Shown here piece after piece: positions 6,592-7,336 of a DNA stretch of 7,336 nt. This DNA comes from Frankiaceae bacterium. Lineage in GTDB: Bacteria; Actinomycetota; Actinomycetes; Mycobacteriales; SCTD01. Positions within the stretch are counted from its first letter, which is position 1. Every line of letters begins with the position of its first letter. The translations under genes were made by a program, and so were the position numbers. Under the pieces are notes generated by a model. That model searched no databases. It had not been told where the DNA came from and saw only the letters and a list, made by a program, of their open reading frames with translations. The stretch spans positions 1 through 7,336 of the forward strand of contig CANKBT010000152.1 in assembly GCA_947479995.1 (NCBI GenBank), read 5' to 3'.

Positions 6592-7038
6592 TCAGACCCC
6601 GGGGGCCGTGGGCATCCGGAACGGGCGGGGCGGCGGCTTGAGGTCGGCGCGCGGGCAGTCGGCGAGCGTGTAGCCGCCGAAGGCGAGCGCCTCGTCGCAC
6701 AGCGCCTCGACGGTCCAGCCCTGCGCCGAGCCGAACGGCGTGATGGTCGCGCGGTAGATGGTGATGGCGTACCGGGTCGGCGTGCCGTACGTGACCTGCA
6801 GGCTGCCGAGCAGCGCGGCGTCGCCGGGCGAGCCGGCCGGGCCGTTGAACGGCCGGTCGTAGCGCTGCCACAGGGTCGGGCTGCTCCACCAGGTGCCCCC
6901 GCCGTTGACGTCGCGGAGCGCGAGCTCCACGAGCACCTGGCGGGCGGCGGTCTCGGGCAGCACGGCCGCCGGGCGGATCACCTCGGTGATCGCCTCGTCG
7001 TGGTACGCCTGCGCTGCGAGCTCCTCGAACGGGTCCAT
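6592..7038 (-). CDS. Protein of unknown function (148 residues)
   Basis: I do not recognise this family. The product is small and soluble-looking, with no signal peptide or membrane segment. It begins acidic (MDPFEELAAQAYHDEAITEV), has a central aromatic stretch GGGTWWSSPTLWQRYDRPF, then alternating hydrophobic residues that look like beta strands (SLQVTYG, RYAITIYRATITPF). Two cysteines follow (EALCDEAL, LADCP), with a Pro/Arg-rich tail. ATG 7038 was chosen because AAGGG stands six bases before it. A GTG at 7074 would add 12 residues but lies inside the loop of a strong hairpin and has no ribosome-binding site. Coding is supported by the long frame with GC-rich third positions and by its place in a run of same-strand genes, 80 nt ahead of gluA. 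Co-transcription with gluABCD is possible, but the dyad between them may separate the units. Confidence 0.72.
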   Translation of the reverse strand: MDPFEELAAQAYHDEAITEVIRPAAVLPETAARQVLVELALRDVNGGGTWWSSPTLWQRYDRPFNGPAGSPGDAALLGSLQVTYGTPTRYAITIYRATITPFGSAQGWTVEALCDEALAFGGYTLADCPRADLKPPPRPFRMPTAPGV

Positions 7039-7044
7039 GCACCA

Positions 7045-7049
7045 CCCTT
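7045..7049 (-). promoter_or_regulatory. Ribosome-binding site that decides the start of the unknown gene
   Basis: On the minus strand AAGGG is followed by six bases and then ATG at 7038. This favours the 148-residue product over the GTG start at 7074. Confidence 0.6.
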
Positions 7050-7055
7050 CGGCAG

Positions 7056-7087
7056 CCCCGACCGGCGCCTTCACCCACCGGTCGGGG
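7056..7087. terminator. Strong 10-bp hairpin between the AHSA1-like gene and the unknown gene
   Basis: CCCCGACCGG (7056-7065) and CCGGTCGGGG (7078-7087) are perfect reverse complements around a 12-nt loop. Read on the minus strand, the hairpin begins 9 nt after the AHSA1-like stop (7097) and ends 17 nt before the unknown gene's ATG, just ahead of its ribosome-binding site. This position suits an intrinsic terminator without a U-tract, or an mRNA element acting on the next gene. It is the longest perfect inverted repeat I found in the window. Confidence 0.55.
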
Positions 7088-7096
7088 GAACCCGGG

Positions 7097-7336
7097 TCAG
7101 GCGGGGACGGCGTCCTGCTCGAGCACGCGGGCGAGGCCGTCCAGGCAGGCCTCCCAGCCCTGGGCGTGGCCCGCGGCCGCCTCGTCCGAGTCGAAGCCCT
7201 CGTTGCGCAGGTCCAGGCGCGTGCCGCCCTCGACGGGGGTGAGCACGAGCGTGCAGCGGGTGCGCTGGTCCATGCCGTCGCCGACGAGGTGCAGCCGCAT
7301 GACCAGGCGGCTCACCGGCGCGAAGACCTCGTAGAC
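7097..7336 (-). CDS. SRPBCC/AHSA1-type domain protein (3' part, start outside window)
   Basis: The frame is open from the right edge to TGA at 7099-7097, giving the last 79 residues. It reads VYEVFAPVSRLVMRLHL, a strand pair around TLVLTPVEGGTRLDLRNEGF, then a long final helix GHAQGWEACLDGLARVLEQ. A strand ending in T-P/E-x-x-G-G-T-R-L followed by G-W-x-x-x-L-x-x-L is the usual C-terminal end of AHSA1 (Aha1-like, START/Bet v1 superfamily) domains. These form a hydrophobic ligand-binding cup, and their specific roles are mostly unknown. A GTG at 7315 is an internal codon, since the domain plainly continues upstream of it. In actinomycetes such genes often follow an ArsR-type regulator, but nothing upstream is visible here. 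Confidence 0.75.
   Translation of the reverse strand, partial: VYEVFAPVSRLVMRLHLVGDGMDQRTRCTLVLTPVEGGTRLDLRNEGFDSDEAAAGHAQGWEACLDGLARVLEQDAVPA

Noticed and set aside
5369..6673. Long plus-strand open frame opposite gluA and gluB
   Set aside because: It is antisense to two intact genes with full motifs, and shows no recognisable domain.
6592..7074. Longer version of the unknown protein from GTG 7074
   Set aside because: It has no ribosome-binding site and the start codon lies in the loop of the 7056-7087 hairpin; ATG 7038 has AAGGG at good spacing.

Overview
The window is very GC-rich DNA (roughly three quarters G+C by eye) with dense genes, GTG starts and strong G/C at third codon positions. 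Together with a mycothiol-ligase-type enzyme and a GluABCD-type amino-acid importer, this points to an actinomycete (Actinomycetota). The genus cannot be fixed from the sequence. From memory, recX lies near a gluABCD operon in other actinomycetes, so the backbone looks like ordinary chromosome rather than a mobile island. No insertion sequence, phage gene, tRNA, rRNA or CRISPR array was seen.

Layout. The left part runs rightward. It holds the 3' part of recX (to 643), a 64-nt gap with a small dyad, a secreted alpha/beta-hydrolase (708-2156), and a compact MshC-like cysteine ligase (2219-3331). A 14-bp perfect palindrome fills the 15-nt gap where this group meets a leftward group head to head. 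The leftward group, read in its own direction, starts at the right edge with the 3' part of a SRPBCC/AHSA1-type gene (7336-7097). A 10-bp hairpin follows, then a small protein of unknown function (7038-6592), a second dyad, and the operon gluA (ATPase), gluB (lipoprotein binding protein), gluC and gluD (permeases), ending at 3347.

How the genes work together. GluB, anchored outside the membrane by lipid, would capture an acidic amino acid (probably glutamate) and pass it to the GluC-GluD channel driven by GluA. gluB has the only strong Shine-Dalgarno in the operon. gluC follows it after six bases and gluD overlaps gluC by four, so the permeases look translationally coupled. The MshC-like enzyme carries every catalytic and zinc-binding position of the cysteinyl-tRNA synthetase fold but no anticodon-binding domain, so it should activate cysteine and join it to something other than tRNA. 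RecX and the hydrolase have no evident functional tie to these.

I do not see a previously undescribed multi-gene system. The points most worth a second look are the compact MshC-like ligase with an 11-codon upstream mini-ORF overlapping its start, the strong hairpin at 7056-7087, the dyad ahead of gluA, and the unrecognised 148-residue protein.
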